Origin: Zoroaster sp. YZ-2022
Taxonomy: Eukaryota > Echinodermata > Asteroidea > Forcipulatida > Zoroasteridae
Reading direction: 5' to 3'
NCBI GenBank assembly: GCA_029582265.1
Contig: CM055823.1
Span: 10,204,821-10,268,820, forward strand
DNA length: 64,000 nt
Below, piece after piece: positions 10,730-22,115 of this stretch. How positions within the stretch are numbered: the first letter of the stretch is position 1; each line of letters starts with the position of its first letter. Below the pieces are notes generated by a model. It did no database searches, was not told where the DNA came from, and saw only the letters and a program-made list of their open reading frames with translations. The position numbers were made by a program, and so were the translations under genes.

Positions 10730-11529
10730 TTTTTACGATTTTCTTGTCCAACTTTCATGGTAAAATTCTAATATAAAGGGTAGTCTACGGATGTAGTCAC
10801 TTCTAGTGTCGATACTACACTTCGTGGTTATCTTAATTGGTCAGTCGATGCCAACTGTAACTTGGCGCAAAAACAGTGCAACTTGCGCAAAATGACCCGA
10901 CGGCAAATAAATTAAAAAATCACCGCTATCGGCGATTTGACATGCTGAATCGGGGTGTCACGCACGATTTTGGTATTTAATGTGATTTTTTTGTTATAAA
11001 AGGGGGACATGCTATATATAGACACTTTGTTAATGTTAACATAACAAGGATACATTGCAGGCAAATTTGGTCACAACTTTTCAAATGAAACTGGATCTTA
11101 AAAATGACCAAATATTTAAATCAACAAAAATTCGTAACTTTGCATAGGGTTAACCTATCATGACCATTGACCCCTCATTTTCTTTCTAATTTTTTGCTCT
11201 ATCCAGTGATATGACATTTAAAAGCATTGAACTTTGAAGCAACTTCAAATTTTCATGAAACTGCATATTATATGCAATTTTCACACTGCAAACAATTTCA
11301 GGCGACGGCAATGCACACACCCTGCATGAACTTTGGCATGTTGCCGGTTCTGGCGAGTCAAATAAAAATCTTTCATGACATGCTTTATCGTTTATATTTT
11401 TAAGTTATTTGTAAACTGTTTGTTTGTTTAAACCTCCTACTACTTGCTGCACTTTTGTTAGAATAGAAGTTGCTACAGAGGTCAACTCAAATTTATCAAA
11501 ACCACTCAACTCCCTGTTTTGTGTTGACT
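10730..11529. other. No gene recognised
   Basis: AT-rich sequence without a convincing reading frame, splice pair or repeat boundary that I can define. Confidence 0.5.
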
Positions 11530-11536
11530 GTTGACC

Positions 11537-11580
11537 CATGGACATGATGGAGGAAGGAAACTTCCTCCATGGTCATGATG
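11537..11580. mobile_element. Short CATG palindrome with 7-bp target duplication, copy 1
   Basis: This 44-bp insert is rich in CATGG and GGAGGAAGG words that fold back on CTTCCTCC. It is flanked by GTTGACC at 11530-11536 and again at 11581-11587. The second flank also serves as the left flank of the next copy. Confidence 0.7.
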
Positions 11581-11587
11581 GTTGACC

Positions 11588-11624
11588 CATGGAGGTATAA
11601 AATATTTTATACCTCCAATCCATG
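11588..11624. mobile_element. Short CATG palindrome with 7-bp target duplication, copy 2
   Basis: A 37-bp insert, CATGGAGGTATAAAATA to its near-complement TATTTTATACCTCC, ending in CCATG. GTTGACC flanks it at 11581-11587 and 11625-11631. Two such inserts therefore share one target duplicated three times. Confidence 0.75.
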
Positions 11625-11957
11625 GTTGACCCAAATCATGTCATGTGCACACACACACACAGGGGCATTTTTAATTTTTGACTGTTTTTTGCTGTCATTT
11701 TGACCACCCTGAACAATATTTCTGTATGAACTTACCCGCATTATAATTATAGATGCATTCAACAGAAGAATAACGCTAGTTTTTAGACTGTAGAGATAGA
11801 AATTTTTTAAGTTTTCAATGTTGGTGCCATTTTGTTTGACACGTGGTCGTATACTACTTAAATACTAGTAGTAATTAGTATACTTTAGTAGTATACCTCG
11901 CGCGCTCGTCCGTGGGATAATTTGACATACAGTGTATACCGCCCTCTCGCGATGGAT

Positions 11958-12072
11958 AGATCTGACGTCACGCTTTGCGAGAGGCGCGTGATTACGCCAT
12001 TATTTTCCCGATGCTGAACTTTGACCTTGGTTGCTAGCTAGCGCGCAAGCCTCGAAACGTGACGTCAGATCT
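11958..12072. repeat. Inverted repeat with 15-bp perfect arms
   Basis: AGATCTGACGTCACG at 11958-11972 is the exact reverse complement of 12058-12072. Other CG-rich words between them also pair. It may be a foldback element; no target duplication was identified. Confidence 0.55.
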
Positions 12073-12404
12073 TCAACAGTCCATGCATCCAGACTAGTGA
12101 AATCCTTTGAGTGCTAGTGATACACATGGAGCCTGTTGGAGTGTCTGTATCATTGATAGACTCAAAGACAGGGTAGGGGGGCCATTCTAAAAACGATCCG
12201 TTTTTGAATTTGGACAATTCCTTAAATGGCCGCCGTAAGATCGATACTCAGAATGTAGAATACAACCGTCACTTTTCTGTCTAAATGTGACAAAATATCA
12301 CAGATTTGCCATTAAAAGATTATACAGGCATGCAACTATCAATTTGTCCAAAAGAGAGGAATGTACCATCAGCCACACAGCCAGACTTTGTAGGTGTCAT
12401 TATG

Positions 12405-12790
12405 ATTGTCAGGGGCGTAGCGAAGGCATTTTCTTGGGGGATGGAAGCCAATTGCCAACATCAGTGGCACAGCAAGGATTTTCAGAGTGTGGGGGGGGGG
12501 GGGCCGGTGGACATTTTTGTGGGCAAATACCGACAGAACCATAATATGGCCAAACAAATTTACTTTGCTTCCCCCCACGGTCGCTCAAGGGCATGCACGG
12601 ATTACCGCACGGGCAAACTGGGCACGTGCCCCGGGCCCAGGAGCCAATAGGGGCCCTTGGTTTTCAAAAAAAAACAAAAAAAAAAACAGTACTAGTAGTA
12701 TTATGCGCGTGTATGGGCCCGTGGTGAATTTGTGCCTAGGGCCTGTGCTCATGATGATCCGTCCATGCTCAAGGGGAGGAAGGTGGGATT
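12405..12790 (+). repeat. Interspersed repeat with G-run
   Basis: A stretch beginning GGGGCGTAGCGAAGG, containing a 13-base G run near 12491-12503 and GGGCACGTGCCCCGGGCCC. The style is that of a dispersed repeat made of two units. The overlapping reading frames on both strands show no conserved domain. Confidence 0.4.
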
Positions 12791-13185
12791 AACAATTTAA
12801 ACCTCAGCTCTTTCATAAGTAAACTACAGTGTATTACGAAGTAAAAAAAAAAAACTCGGCAAATCTCACAGTGCTTAGAAATACGATACTGCATGTTATA
12901 CTTGCATTCGGCAAACCCATAGCTCTAAGTTTGCCGACTGCAAGTACATGTATGTAACTCTATTTGTCCCCAGGTATAAATTTGGAATTGCCAACATAAC
13001 ACTCTGTTCTAACGCTTTAGGCCTATGTTCCTTCTTATTGCTACTTTTTTTTATTTTTTTATATTTTATTTTATTTATTTTTTTGATTGTACTTGTTTTT
13101 AATCCCTTCGATTGATTTTTATTTGGCTTTTTATATTATATTTTTATTATAGGCCTATTGTTTGATTATGTTTGGCAGCATTATT

Positions 13186-13728
13186 GTCGTGGCCGAGCGG
13201 TCTAGCGCACCGAACTCAAGTTCTGGTGTTGCCAGCAGCAGGGTGTGGGTTCGAGACCCGGTCGTGACACTTGTGTCCTTGAGCAAGGTACTTAACCATA
13301 ATTGCTTCGTCCTTCGGATGGGACGTAAAGCCGTAGGTCCCGTGTGTTGTATAATGCACGTAAAGTGGATTGTCGTGCGGTCTAGCGCACTGAACTCAAG
13401 TTCTGGTGTTGCCAGCAGCAGAGTGTGGGTTCGAGCCCCGGCCGTGACACCTGTGTCCTTGAGCAAGACACTTAACCATAATTGCTTCTCTCCACCCAGG
13501 GGTTAAATGGGTACCTGTGAAGGCAGAGATGGTTTGCTCTATATGCGCTAGAAATGGCAGCAATTGAGCTGTATACTCCCCAGGGAGCTGAGATGGTTTC
13601 AGGAATGATTTATGAGCCTTATGAGCCTTATGAGCAGGGATAATAATATAATGCGCCTTGAGCGCCACTTAGTTGGTGGATACGTGCGCTATATAAATCT
13701 ATACATTATTATTATTATTATTATTATG
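13186..13728 (+). mobile_element. tRNA-derived SINE, two-headed copy
   Basis: Two tRNA-like heads lie in tandem at about 13186-13277 and 13371-13463. Each has an A box (TGGCCGAGCGGTC or its decayed form) and a B box (GGGTTCGAGACCC, GGGTTCGAGCCCC) and resembles a type II tRNA (Leu/Ser-like). The shared body includes CCTTGAGCAAG and ACTTAACCATAATTGCTTC. The tail ends GCGCTATATAAATC and (ATT)n. RNA polymerase III promoters are internal. The same family occurs at 24604, 49516 and 50745. Confidence 0.9.
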
Positions 13729-13989
13729 GAGAGCCACTAGATTGTGATTTGGTTCGTATTTTGCGGGTAATCCTACGGGGGTGTTGTCAACATTTTGTCA
13801 CGTTTACCTTATTTTCATCATGCATTTTATATTTCTCTAATTGTTTTTTTTACCATTGTGTTTGTGATTGTTTCTGCCCTGTGAAATAATAAATGAAATG
13901 AAATGAGAAACTCTAGGTCCTTGTTCTAGGACCTTTGATGCTTCATTTGCCGACAGAGGCTCTAAATGCCGACTGAGAAAACATTATTG

Positions 13990-14360
13990 GGGTGAACCCC
14001 GCCCCCCGCCGCTTGCTATTGCCCTCGTGATCGTCTTCCAACTTAAAATGAACCATAATCGAACAAAAACATCGAGGCCAAGTAACACTTACATTTCACT
14101 GAACATTATTATAACAAAACCATTATTTAAATTTACAACCATTTACCCACAATTTTAGAAAATTACTTTTTACATCTTTTCTCTGAAAAAAAAAAAAAAA
14201 AAGTTGTATAAATCCAGTTATTCCTAGTTCCCCTGAAATTTTACTCAACGGGACAGGAGCTGATTCGACAGGGAAGTTTTTTTGGGGTAATGACGGCAAG
14301 TTGACGTCCAGAGTACGGTCACGGAAAGTGAAAATAATTTGGAATTATTCTCATATTTCG
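13990..14360. repeat. Duplicated segment, copy 1 (partner 24000-24320)
   Basis: Long collinear similarity to 24000-24320, for example GATCGTCTTC..AACATCGAGG, TATAAATCCA and GGAGCTGATTC/T. Both copies lie downstream of a zinc-finger gene, so they probably belong to the same ancestral duplication, later stretched by insertions. Confidence 0.65.
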
Positions 14361-14457
14361 AACACAAATTAACAAAATGACAGATTCTAACTTTTTCACA
14401 AGTAACAGTGGCGTTCTGTAACCAATCACAATAAATCTGCGAAAGAAATACGTTTGT

Positions 14458-14916
14458 ATGGTGGCCCTGAAGGGACATCGCATTCGCGAATATTTGCGCA
14501 AATATTCATGATGTCGTGAATTTTATTGCATACCTTGTCGCATACCTTTGCAGTGAGTCATATCTGTACGCGGACAATATTCTTTAACAATCTAGGGAGT
14601 AGGGAGGACAATAGTCAGGCCCCTTTATTCTCGTGGATCTTGGTCTCGTTGCTACTTGAACGAACTTGGTAGATTGTTTGGTGCCGTCAAGTTCCCTATA
14701 CTCACGCAATCATAACAATAATGATACATAAAGGGGCCTGACTACTCCCTAGATTGTTAAAGAATATTGTCCGCGTACAGATATGACTCACTGCAAAGGT
14801 ATGCAATAAAATTCATGACATCGCAAATATTTGCGCAAATATTCGCGAAAAAATTCACGACATCGCAAATATTTGCACAAATATTCGCGAATGCGATGTC
14901 CCTTCAGGGCCACCAT
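14458..14916. mobile_element. Foldback element with 8-bp target duplication
   Basis: The ends ATGGTGGCCCTGAAGGGACA and its reverse complement form long arms that continue through GTACGCGGACAATATTC and CCCTAGATTGTTAAAG almost to the centre. ACGTTTGT flanks the element at 14450-14457 and 14917-14924. An 8-bp duplication fits hAT-type or related transposases. No protein is encoded; one arm has an extra internal duplication of GCAAATATTTGCGCAAATAT-like sequence. Confidence 0.85.
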
Positions 14917-15189
14917 ACGTTTGTCTGTCCTGTTCGTTTTCTTTGTCTGTTTTGTACACTTCATTGTTTGAGGCCTGTACTGTCCCCCGTAGGCATATCT
15001 GTACACTCCTTGGTTTTTATTTATGCCAACATATACTGAACATCAAAAGAAACTTATCAAATCTTTGGAAGGACACTCATTAAAATCCTCCACGGAAAAA
15101 TGAAAAATATTTGAACACAAGTAAACATCAGTAATCGTTACGAAGCACATGTCAATAAACAAGAGGTTGCCTCAATCGCAATAAAAGCA

Positions 15190-15325
15190 AAAAGCATGTA
15201 CTGGCTCATTTATGCATTAGCAACATAACCTTATCATGTGGAGTATTATTTTCAGTCACTGAGTTAATCTAAAACTAGCAGTCCGATTCCATGCCCTGTT
15301 GATCGTGATGATACTGTCCCCTTAA
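15190..15325 (-). mobile_element. MITE family 2 (CAACAGGGCATGGAATC ends), partial copy
   Basis: It contains CTTATCATGTGG, TCAGTCACTGAG and GATTCCATGCCCTGTTG, which match in reverse the element at 37148-37372. Only one half of the element is present. Confidence 0.75.
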
Positions 15326-15523
15326 CTAATAAACACATTATACAAATGACAATTACATTAACATACATGTATATACACGGTAACTTGAGGTACATTTAAA
15401 GCTGTTTTTTATTAAAACATATTCAAAGTTCTTGTATAACAAATGTCATATTGAGCTGTGGATGAAACCTACACAAAAACCGTTGATGGCCAGCCTCAAT
15501 TAATACTAAGAAGTGATATGAAG

Positions 15524-16466
15524 TACATAGAAAATCCCACGGTTACCGAGTGTTTTATCTACATAGAAAATCCCACGGTTACCGAGTGTTTTATCTACAT
15601 AGAAAATCCCACGGTTACCGAGTGTTTTATCTACATAGAAAATCCCACGGTTACCGAGTGTTTTATCTACATAGAAAATCCCACGGTTGCAAGTGTTTTA
15701 TCTACATAGAAAATCCCACGGTTACCGAAAGTGTTTTATCTACATAGAAAATCCCACGGTTACCGAAAGTGTTTTATCTACATAGAAAATCCCACGTTAC
15801 CGAGTGTTTTATCTACATAGAAAATCCCACGGTTACCGTAGTGTTTTATCTACATAGAAAATCCCACGGTTACCGAGTGTTTTATCTACATAGAAAATCC
15901 CACGGTTACAGTGTTTCATCTACATGGGAAAATCCCACGGTTACCGAGTGTTTTATCTACATAGAAAATCCCACGGTTACCGAGTGTTTTATCTACATAG
16001 AAAATCCCACGGTTACCGAGTGTTTTATCTTCATAGAAAATCCCACGGTTACCGAGTGTTTTATCTACATAGAAAATCCTACGGTTACCGAGTGTTTTAT
16101 CTACATAGAAAATCCCACGGTTACCGAGTGTTTTATCTACATAGAAAATCCCACGGTTACCGAGTGTTTTATCTACATAGAAAATCCCACGGTTACCGAG
16201 TGTTTTATCTACATAGAAAATCCCATGGTTACCGAGTGTTTTATCTTCATAGAAAATCCCACGGTTACCGAGTGTTTTATCTACATAGAAAATCCCACGG
16301 TTACCGAGTGTTTTATCTTCATAGAAAATCCCACGGTTACCGAGTGTTTTATCTACATAGAAAATCCTACGGTTACCGAGTGTTTTATCTACATAGAAAA
16401 TCCCACGGTTACCGAGTGTTTTATCTACATAGAAAATACCACAGTTACCGAGTGTTTTATCTTCAT
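15524..16466. repeat. 36-bp minisatellite, about 26 copies
   Basis: The unit is TACATAGAAAATCCCACGGT followed by TACCGAGTGTTTTATC. Copies are nearly identical, with a few 1-3 base changes clustered at 15685-15930. Because 36 is divisible by three, long frames arise (IENPTVTECFIY per unit); there is no start context or conserved domain to support translation. Confidence 0.97.
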
Positions 16467-16639
16467 GTAAAAGGATTCTGCAGTGTACTTTGTTTCTTTA
16501 TTTTTGTTATTAAAACAAGTTGAGATGTCCGATTCCGATAGGTGTTAAAAACTTATTAATCTCATTTCATACAATAACCAGTGTCGTAGTTTGTCACAGT
16601 GGGAGGGGCTGGGGGATCTGGTGCGGAATGAAACATTCA

Positions 16640-16860
16640 CTGGTTAAGTGTCAGGGCATGGAATCAGAGTGCTAGTTCTAGATTAACTCAGTGACTGAAA
16701 AAATACCACACATGGTAAGATCATACTGTTGATGTTGCATATTAATGAGCTGGTAATTTTCAGTACCTGTGTTCATCTTAAACTAGGACATCAATTCCAT
16801 GCCCTGTTGAAAGTCTGCTCTGATCGTAATGATATTATCCCTTGAAAAACAGTTTTGCCA
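16640..16860 (+). mobile_element. MITE family 2, second copy
   Basis: CAGGGCATGGAATCAGAGTG near 16652 and CAATTCCATGCCCTGTTG near 16790-16809 are the two ends. The orientation is opposite to the partial copy at 15190, with the 36-bp minisatellite between them. Confidence 0.8.
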
Positions 16861-16889
16861 TCATGACTTATGCTGTACCTTCTCTTTAA

Positions 16890-17652
16890 TGACCCTAACC
16901 CCCTAGGTATTCTGGCTAGGAACCTTCTTTAACCCTAACTCCCAGGTATTCCGGCTAGGAACCTTCCTGAATCCTCCAAAATCCATCAGTGCACTTTCGG
17001 AAACATGCCATTATCTTCAAAATGCACCATGCATTTTCATTGATCTTTCATATTTAGCACTTATGGCTTGTACTTCTTGCCAGGTAGTAATTTTGCCCCA
17101 TTTGAAGAGGTGAAAATACCAGTTTCTGAAAGTGCTGAATTTTCCACAAAAAAAGTGCCCCTTGGAGGATGAAATAGAAATCACTAAAACAACTTTGGAG
17201 TTAGGAGCTAAATTAAAGAGAAAATAGTGAAAATGCTTTCAGATTGTTTGTATCCATTCTTGGAAAGAATAATCTTTACTAAATTGAAACTAAATTGAAA
17301 TTTTCTAAGGAAGTAAGTAAGCTTTAGGTTGGAATTCAACCATTTCGGATGACAACTCTTTGCAAATTTGACAAACAAATTCCTGTTTTCTAAAAGATGA
17401 CAGGTCTTCAGATGGAATAATTTCTCAGCATGATCGATATACAAACTTTACACCAAGTAAGCTTTTAAATAATAATTTGTTAGTTTGATAATCTTGTAAT
17501 TACTATGTTGTATTTCCACTTTAAAGAAGGTTCCTAGCCAGAATACCTATAGAGGGTTAGGGTTAAGGAAGGTTCCTAGCCAGAATACCTATAGGGGATT
17601 GGGTTAAAGAAGGTTCCTAGCCAGAATACCTATAGGGGGTTAGGGTTAAGGT
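16890..17652. mobile_element. Foldback element next to zinc-finger gene 1
   Basis: The left end has two copies of AGGTATTCYGGCTAGGAACC; the right end has three copies of GGTTCCTAGCCAGAATACCT joined by GGTTAGGGTTAAGG. The ends are thus inverted and internally tandem. A related end is at 28985-29030, and part of the interior (17000-17110) recurs inverted at 25290-25450. The right end lies only 15 bp from the stop codon of the zinc-finger gene. Confidence 0.75.
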
Positions 17653-17666
17653 GCTTTATCAAAATG

Positions 17667-19139
17667 TTACAAATGTTTATTTGCACTGTGCAGCAGGTGA
17701 CAATGTCTTTTAAGATTATTTGCTCGAGCGAAAGCTTTACCACAGATGGTACAAACAAATGGTTTCTCTCCAGTGTGAATCCTTTGGTGACACCCTAGGT
17801 GAAATTTCTGAGTAAATGCTTTGCCACAAATGTCACAAACGAATGGTTTTTCTCCAGTGTGAATCTTTTGGTGAACCTTAACATAGGCCTGCGATGTAAA
17901 TGCTTTATCACAAATGTCACATTTGTATGGTTTCTCATTATTATGTGTGTAACGATGAGTTGTAAGTGTACCTGATTGAGAGAAAGCTTTACCACAAATG
18001 TCACAAACAAATGGTTTTTCTCCAGTGTGAATCCTTTGGTGACATATAAGGGTGGATTTCAGAGTAAAAGCTTGATCACAAATATCACAAATAAATGGTT
18101 TTTCTTCAGTGTGATTTCTTAAATGAACTTTAAGATAGGCTTGCAGCATAAATGTTTTATCACATATGTCACATTTGTATGGTTTCTCATTAGTATGCTG
18201 CTGATGATGATTTGTAAGTGTACCTGAATGAGAGAAAGCTTTACCACAAATGTCACGAAAAAATGATTTTTCTCCAGTGTGAATCCTTTGGTGACGTATT
18301 AAGCTGCCTTTTTGACTAAAAGCTTGACCACAAATGTCACAAACAAATGGTTTTTCTCCAGTGTGAATCCTTTGGTGATTGTTAAGATGGGCTTTCCGCA
18401 AAAAGGTTTTATCACAAATGTCACATTTGTATGGTTTCTCATTAGTAGGCCGCTGATGATGATGGTTTGTAGCTTTACCACAAATGTCACGAAAAAATAG
18501 TTTTTCTCCAGTGTGAATCCTTTGGTGACGTATTAAGCTGCCTTTTTGACTAAAAGCTTGATCACAAATGTTGCAAACAAATGGTTTTTCCCCAGTGTGA
18601 ATCCTTTCGTGACTGTTAAGATGGACTTTCTGCATAAATTCTTTATCACAAATGTCACATTTGTATGCTTTCTCATTAGAAGTATGCCACCGCTGGTGAG
18701 TTCTGACTGAACCTGATTGAGAGAAAGCTTTACCACAAATGTCACAAACAAATGGTTTCTCTCCAGTATGAATCCTTTGGTGACAGATTAGGCTGCTGGT
18801 CCGATTAAACTTTTTACCACAAATGTCACAAACAAATGGTTTCTCTCCAGTGTGAATCCTTTGGTGACATATTAGGGAGGATTTATGTGTAAAAGTTTGA
18901 TCACAAATGTCACAAACAAATGTTTTTTTTCCAGCGTGGTTTTTATCACTAATGTCACATTTTTTCTTTTCATGACAGCCCCTGTGTCTTTGAAGATAAT
19001 GCTGACACGAGAAAGCTATGTTACAGATTCTACAAATGAGTGGTTTTTCTTCAATGTCTTGTTGAGATGTAAGGTTCTGTGTACATGTACCTTCTTCACC
19101 ACAAAGCTCAGAGTAATTAGTGTTTTCCAATGTTTCCAT
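17667..19139 (-). CDS. C2H2 zinc-finger protein 1
   Basis: A single open frame of 490 codons from an ATG at 19139. The N-terminus METLENTNYSELCGEEGT has no known domain. Then follow about 14 intact C2H2 fingers with typical HTGEKPF linkers, ending at a finger with HCHLLHSANKHL. Two or three further units are degenerate: in FFRDIC the first zinc-binding Cys is Arg (twice), and one of these also lacks half the finger. The product should be a nuclear DNA-binding protein; the target is unknown. No KRAB or BTB domain is visible, though an upstream exon may exist because an acceptor-like site lies near 19180. The nearest relative is the gene at 26372-27895. Confidence 0.9.
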   Translation of the reverse strand: METLENTNYSELCGEEGTCTQNLTSQQDIEEKPLICRICNIAFSCQHYLQRHRGCHEKKKCDISDKNHAGKKTFVCDICDQTFTHKSSLICHQRIHTGEKPFVCDICGKKFNRTSSLICHQRIHTGEKPFVCDICGKAFSQSGSVRTHQRWHTSNEKAYKCDICDKEFMQKVHLNSHERIHTGEKPFVCNICDQAFSQKGSLIRHQRIHTGEKLFFRDICGKATNHHHQRPTNEKPYKCDICDKTFLRKAHLNNHQRIHTGEKPFVCDICGQAFSQKGSLIRHQRIHTGEKSFFRDICGKAFSHSGTLTNHHQQHTNEKPYKCDICDKTFMLQAYLKVHLRNHTEEKPFICDICDQAFTLKSTLICHQRIHTGEKPFVCDICGKAFSQSGTLTTHRYTHNNEKPYKCDICDKAFTSQAYVKVHQKIHTGEKPFVCDICGKAFTQKFHLGCHQRIHTGEKPFVCTICGKAFARANNLKRHCHLLHSANKHL

Positions 19140-19400
19140 GGTTACTGTTCTCCTTCACAAACACCAGATGCTAATTACTGCGACCCAGATCATCAAACCT
19201 ACAATAAAGCAAATAAAATTATAAACACTCAACTGCTCATGCAGATTAAGAATGAAAGAGTTTGCCATTTTTAAGTAAAACATACGAGTACATCATATGA
19301 TTTGAAGCTTTGTATGGTGGAAGTACAGTATGAGTTTGTGGTAGCACTATAATTGTTGGTTCTCAGAAGAACGACCGAGCTAAAACATTAGGAATACGCT
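19140..19400 (-). repeat. Upstream sequence shared with zinc-finger gene 2
   Basis: Bases upstream of the start codon (GGTTACTGTTCTCC, ATGCTAATTACT, CAAACCT, AAAATTATAAACACTCA) match 27896-28010. Further out, TTTGAAGCTTTG and TTTGTGGTAGCA match 28070-28130 and also the Penelope-like end at 35560. The duplication thus included the promoter region. Confidence 0.75.
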
Positions 19401-19439
19401 AACATTAGGCAAAAACAAAAAGTGGTAAGAACATAGAAT

Positions 19440-19545
19440 ACAACCGCCACTTGTGCACGATACCTATTGCATGTGTTTTAGCAGATGACAAAATGGTCAA
19501 CATCTCACTGGATGTGCATACATTTAATACACATTTGTGACATGT
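19440..19545 (+). repeat. Interspersed repeat family 1, copy 2
   Basis: CCGCCACTTGTGCA, TTTTAGCAGA and CAACATCTCACTGGATGTGC match the copy at 29835-29945. Confidence 0.6.
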
Positions 19546-19549
19546 CCTT

Positions 19550-20585
19550 GCTTGGTCTGCATTAACATATTTATGGTAGAATTCTGTGTTTACCATATTA
19601 TTCCTCAGGGAACATACTGAGTGATATTGAGAAAACACTATTTTGAAAATGATGGTAGCATACTTGATCACAGAATATCCTAAAATCACTCAGTACAATA
19701 GAAGTAAAATAATTATTGAAGTAATTATAGAAGTCTAAACACTGCATGACCCCTCCCCCCCCCCCCCCGACCAAGGTCTGTCCCCCCACTCCCCCAAGTA
19801 AGTCATCGGTCAGCTACTCATACTGCTGAACCAACCCGTCACACTGCTGAGTGTAGCTATATACATGTACATGAAATGATGCATACAATGTACATCATGT
19901 ACAGTATACATTATGTACTATACATATGCATACATAATGTACACTGTACATCAGCATTGGAGTGCCCTGCCCATCTTTAAAAGTACACCCTACCTTCATT
20001 ACTTGAGAGCCCATTTTTATATTTGGTATACACAATGAGTATACTTTGGGCCTTTGACAGAATTTCATAAATTTTAATTTTGTTGCCTGCGCGGGGTCAA
20101 AAGTCAAAGTACACTTTGCTTGACCACTGGATAATTTGTGATGATAAGAACTTTCATTTAACATAAAAATCACTTTCTTACAATATTCTTCACCGGAGTT
20201 ACAGATTTCCCAAGTTGTAGAGGTCAAACGACCTGTATCTCGCAAACCACATGACCAAAAACGCTCAAATTTAAGTTTTGGAGTTTTCTCATACAACCAA
20301 ACAAACCTAGAAAGTAAAAAAAAAATCCATGAGATTGAACTCGGAAAGTGTGTGATTTGACGTGGAATGACCCAAATAATGACCCAGATAATTTCATCAT
20401 ACATGTACTTATAAAACAAATTAAGCATTATGGTCAAACCGTGGTCAAACCCACAATAATGATGATTATAAATTGGGGTTGTCGATCGAGCGTGAAATTA
20501 AAAACATTAAAAAGATTTAAATAAACAAATAAACAAATAAATAAACAAATAAATACAAAATTGCTGCCACCCAAAAAACAAACCA
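19550..20585. other. No gene recognised
   Basis: It includes a C-run near 19745-19769, an alternating TACATGTAC region at 19860-19950 and an (AAATAAAC)n-like A-rich run at 20517-20557. A 180-codon minus-strand frame (19895-20437) has no recognisable domain and I do not support it as a gene. Confidence 0.5.
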
Positions 20586-20589
20586 TTAA

Positions 20590-20965
20590 AACCCTCCTAT
20601 ACATGTAGGTTTAACAATCAAAGACACTCAAAATTTGTATGTAACTCCCAACCCATTGACTTTGTGCAGTGCACTCAAATAAATGCAAGCACATGTGGCT
20701 ATGGTAGGAGGTCAAACCAAAACCACTCGACTGTACGAGTCTGCTGCTAACTTATGCAGTACATACATGTACACAGCTCTGTGTGACTCTGCATATAACT
20801 TATGTAGGACATACACAAGTGTGTTTGACTTTGCCACTAACTCCAGCACTCTTAGAGAAAAATACACATGTGTGAACAATTGGCAATGCAACCAAAAATA
20901 CTCAATTGACTGTCTGTGGGTGCGGTGCTTACTGGGCCAAATTTCAGCCTGGGCATAGGAGGGTT
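20590..20965. mobile_element. Short element with AACCCTCCTA ends
   Basis: AACCCTCCTA at 20590-20599 is inverted at 20956-20965 (TAGGAGGGTT). TTAA lies next to both ends. The ends match the 26075-26310 element but the interior differs, so it is a related but distinct TTAA-type MITE. Confidence 0.6.
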
Positions 20966-21166
20966 AAAAAATAGTTAAAATCAAACAAAGTGCTAGTTGA
21001 GACAAGACCTGTTATCTTATCTAGAAACTATTATCTTATTATTATTATATTATTTTGGAACCGTGATTACTGCATCACGTTCCCCGCTCATAGATTGGGG
21101 ACACGGATCGCCGCCCATCAGATCTGAATTGAGACTTGCCTATTTTAATCCCCTCAGGATTAATAT

Positions 21167-21367
21167 TAATAGACCTTATGCATATGACGATGCAAACGGA
21201 AGGTCGCCCTCTTTCAGAGGCTAGATAAGGTCACTCATTGGTTCATGTATGCACGCTGTGCGTGTGTATACGCACAGCGCGCATACATGAACCAATGAGT
21301 GACCTTCTCTAGCCTCTGATAAGAGGGCGATATTCAGTTTGTGACATCAAATGCATAAGGTCTATTA
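21167..21367. mobile_element. 201-bp nearly full palindromic MITE
   Basis: The ends TAATAGACCTTATGCAT and its reverse complement are perfect over 17 bp, and the core (AGGTCACTCATTGGTTCATG against CATGAACCAATGAGTGACCT) pairs again. A shorter relative with CTCATTGGCTCATGTACATG is near 28380. No protein is encoded. Confidence 0.8.
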
Positions 21368-22030
21368 TAGCTTTTGTCAAATGCGAATAAACTGTTGTTC
21401 CTACCGCTAATTAGATTGTACAAAAATAATAACAATTGAGAATCAGGACTGTATAAAAAAGGCAAGTGGCACAATGCACTGTTTTCTACTTTTTACCAAC
21501 CTTTAATTTATATGCAATATTTATTTTTTGCCGAAAACCGAACTAAAGAGCTTCTCAGCTGCTAGTAGTAGTGATCGACTCCAGAAATCACTTGAGATAT
21601 CTTCCGTTTGCATGATTTCTGGGAATAAAAAAATGATTCTTTTCCTAATTATACAAATATTCTGTATGTGATTTAACTAATTCTTAATAATTTTTTTCAA
21701 TAATTTTGCTAAAAACCGTCAATTTTCTGACCGACCTCCGGAAAGAATGTCGTATCCAACCGCCACTTTTTAAGGTTTTTTGGGGGAATTTTTTGCAAAC
21801 ACTAACCAGTTAAAAAATTATTCTATCGATATTTGGGGGTACAGAAAGCAAAAACTATCTTTAAAATCCACTTTTATGATGGTTTTTGGACTTTATTTCC
21901 TTTCTAAAAAAATCCTCCCCTTCAGAAGGATCCTATTATATTAATTTATAGTTGCCACTGCTCATGTACAATGACCGTGCTGCTCATGTACAATGACCGT
22001 GTTGGTCACTAATGCCTGGGGGAGTTGACA
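21368..22030. other. No gene recognised
   Basis: Only a short duplicated word (GCTCATGTACAATGACCGTG twice near 21960-22000) stands out. Confidence 0.5.
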
Positions 22031-22033
22031 AGA

Positions 22034-22115
22034 TCAGACTGCCGCGCCTTGAGCGCCCAGCAGGGTGGATATGTGCGCGCTACAAATCTTTATTATTATT
22101 ATTATTATTATTATT
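22034..22115 (+). mobile_element. SINE/LINE tail fragment
   Basis: GCGCCTTGAGCGCCCAGC, GGATATGTGCGCGCTACAAAT and (TTA)n match the 3' part of the tRNA-derived SINEs. The tRNA head is absent. Confidence 0.7.

Noticed and set aside
12287..12792. Overlapping frames around the G-run at 12.4-12.7 kb
   Set aside because: Several frames on both strands are open over a GC-rich dispersed repeat, with no domain or splice support.
13186..13277. Functional tRNA gene (Leu/Ser-like)
   Set aside because: A and B boxes are present, but the sequence is the head of a repeated SINE with a body and (ATT)n tail and several copies in the window.
15769..16523. Long open frames of IENPTVTECFIY-type repeats
   Set aside because: The 36-bp unit is divisible by three and lacks stops in several frames at once. 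There is no gene context or domain, so the frames follow from the repeat.
17560..17652. Telomere-like GGTTAGGGTTAAGG words
   Set aside because: They occur once per unit in a foldback element with three units, not as a TTAGGG array. There is no sign of an internal telomere.
19895..20437. 180-codon minus-strand frame
   Set aside because: Composition resembles the surrounding AT-rich DNA. No domain, and it ends in the TACATGTAC simple region.
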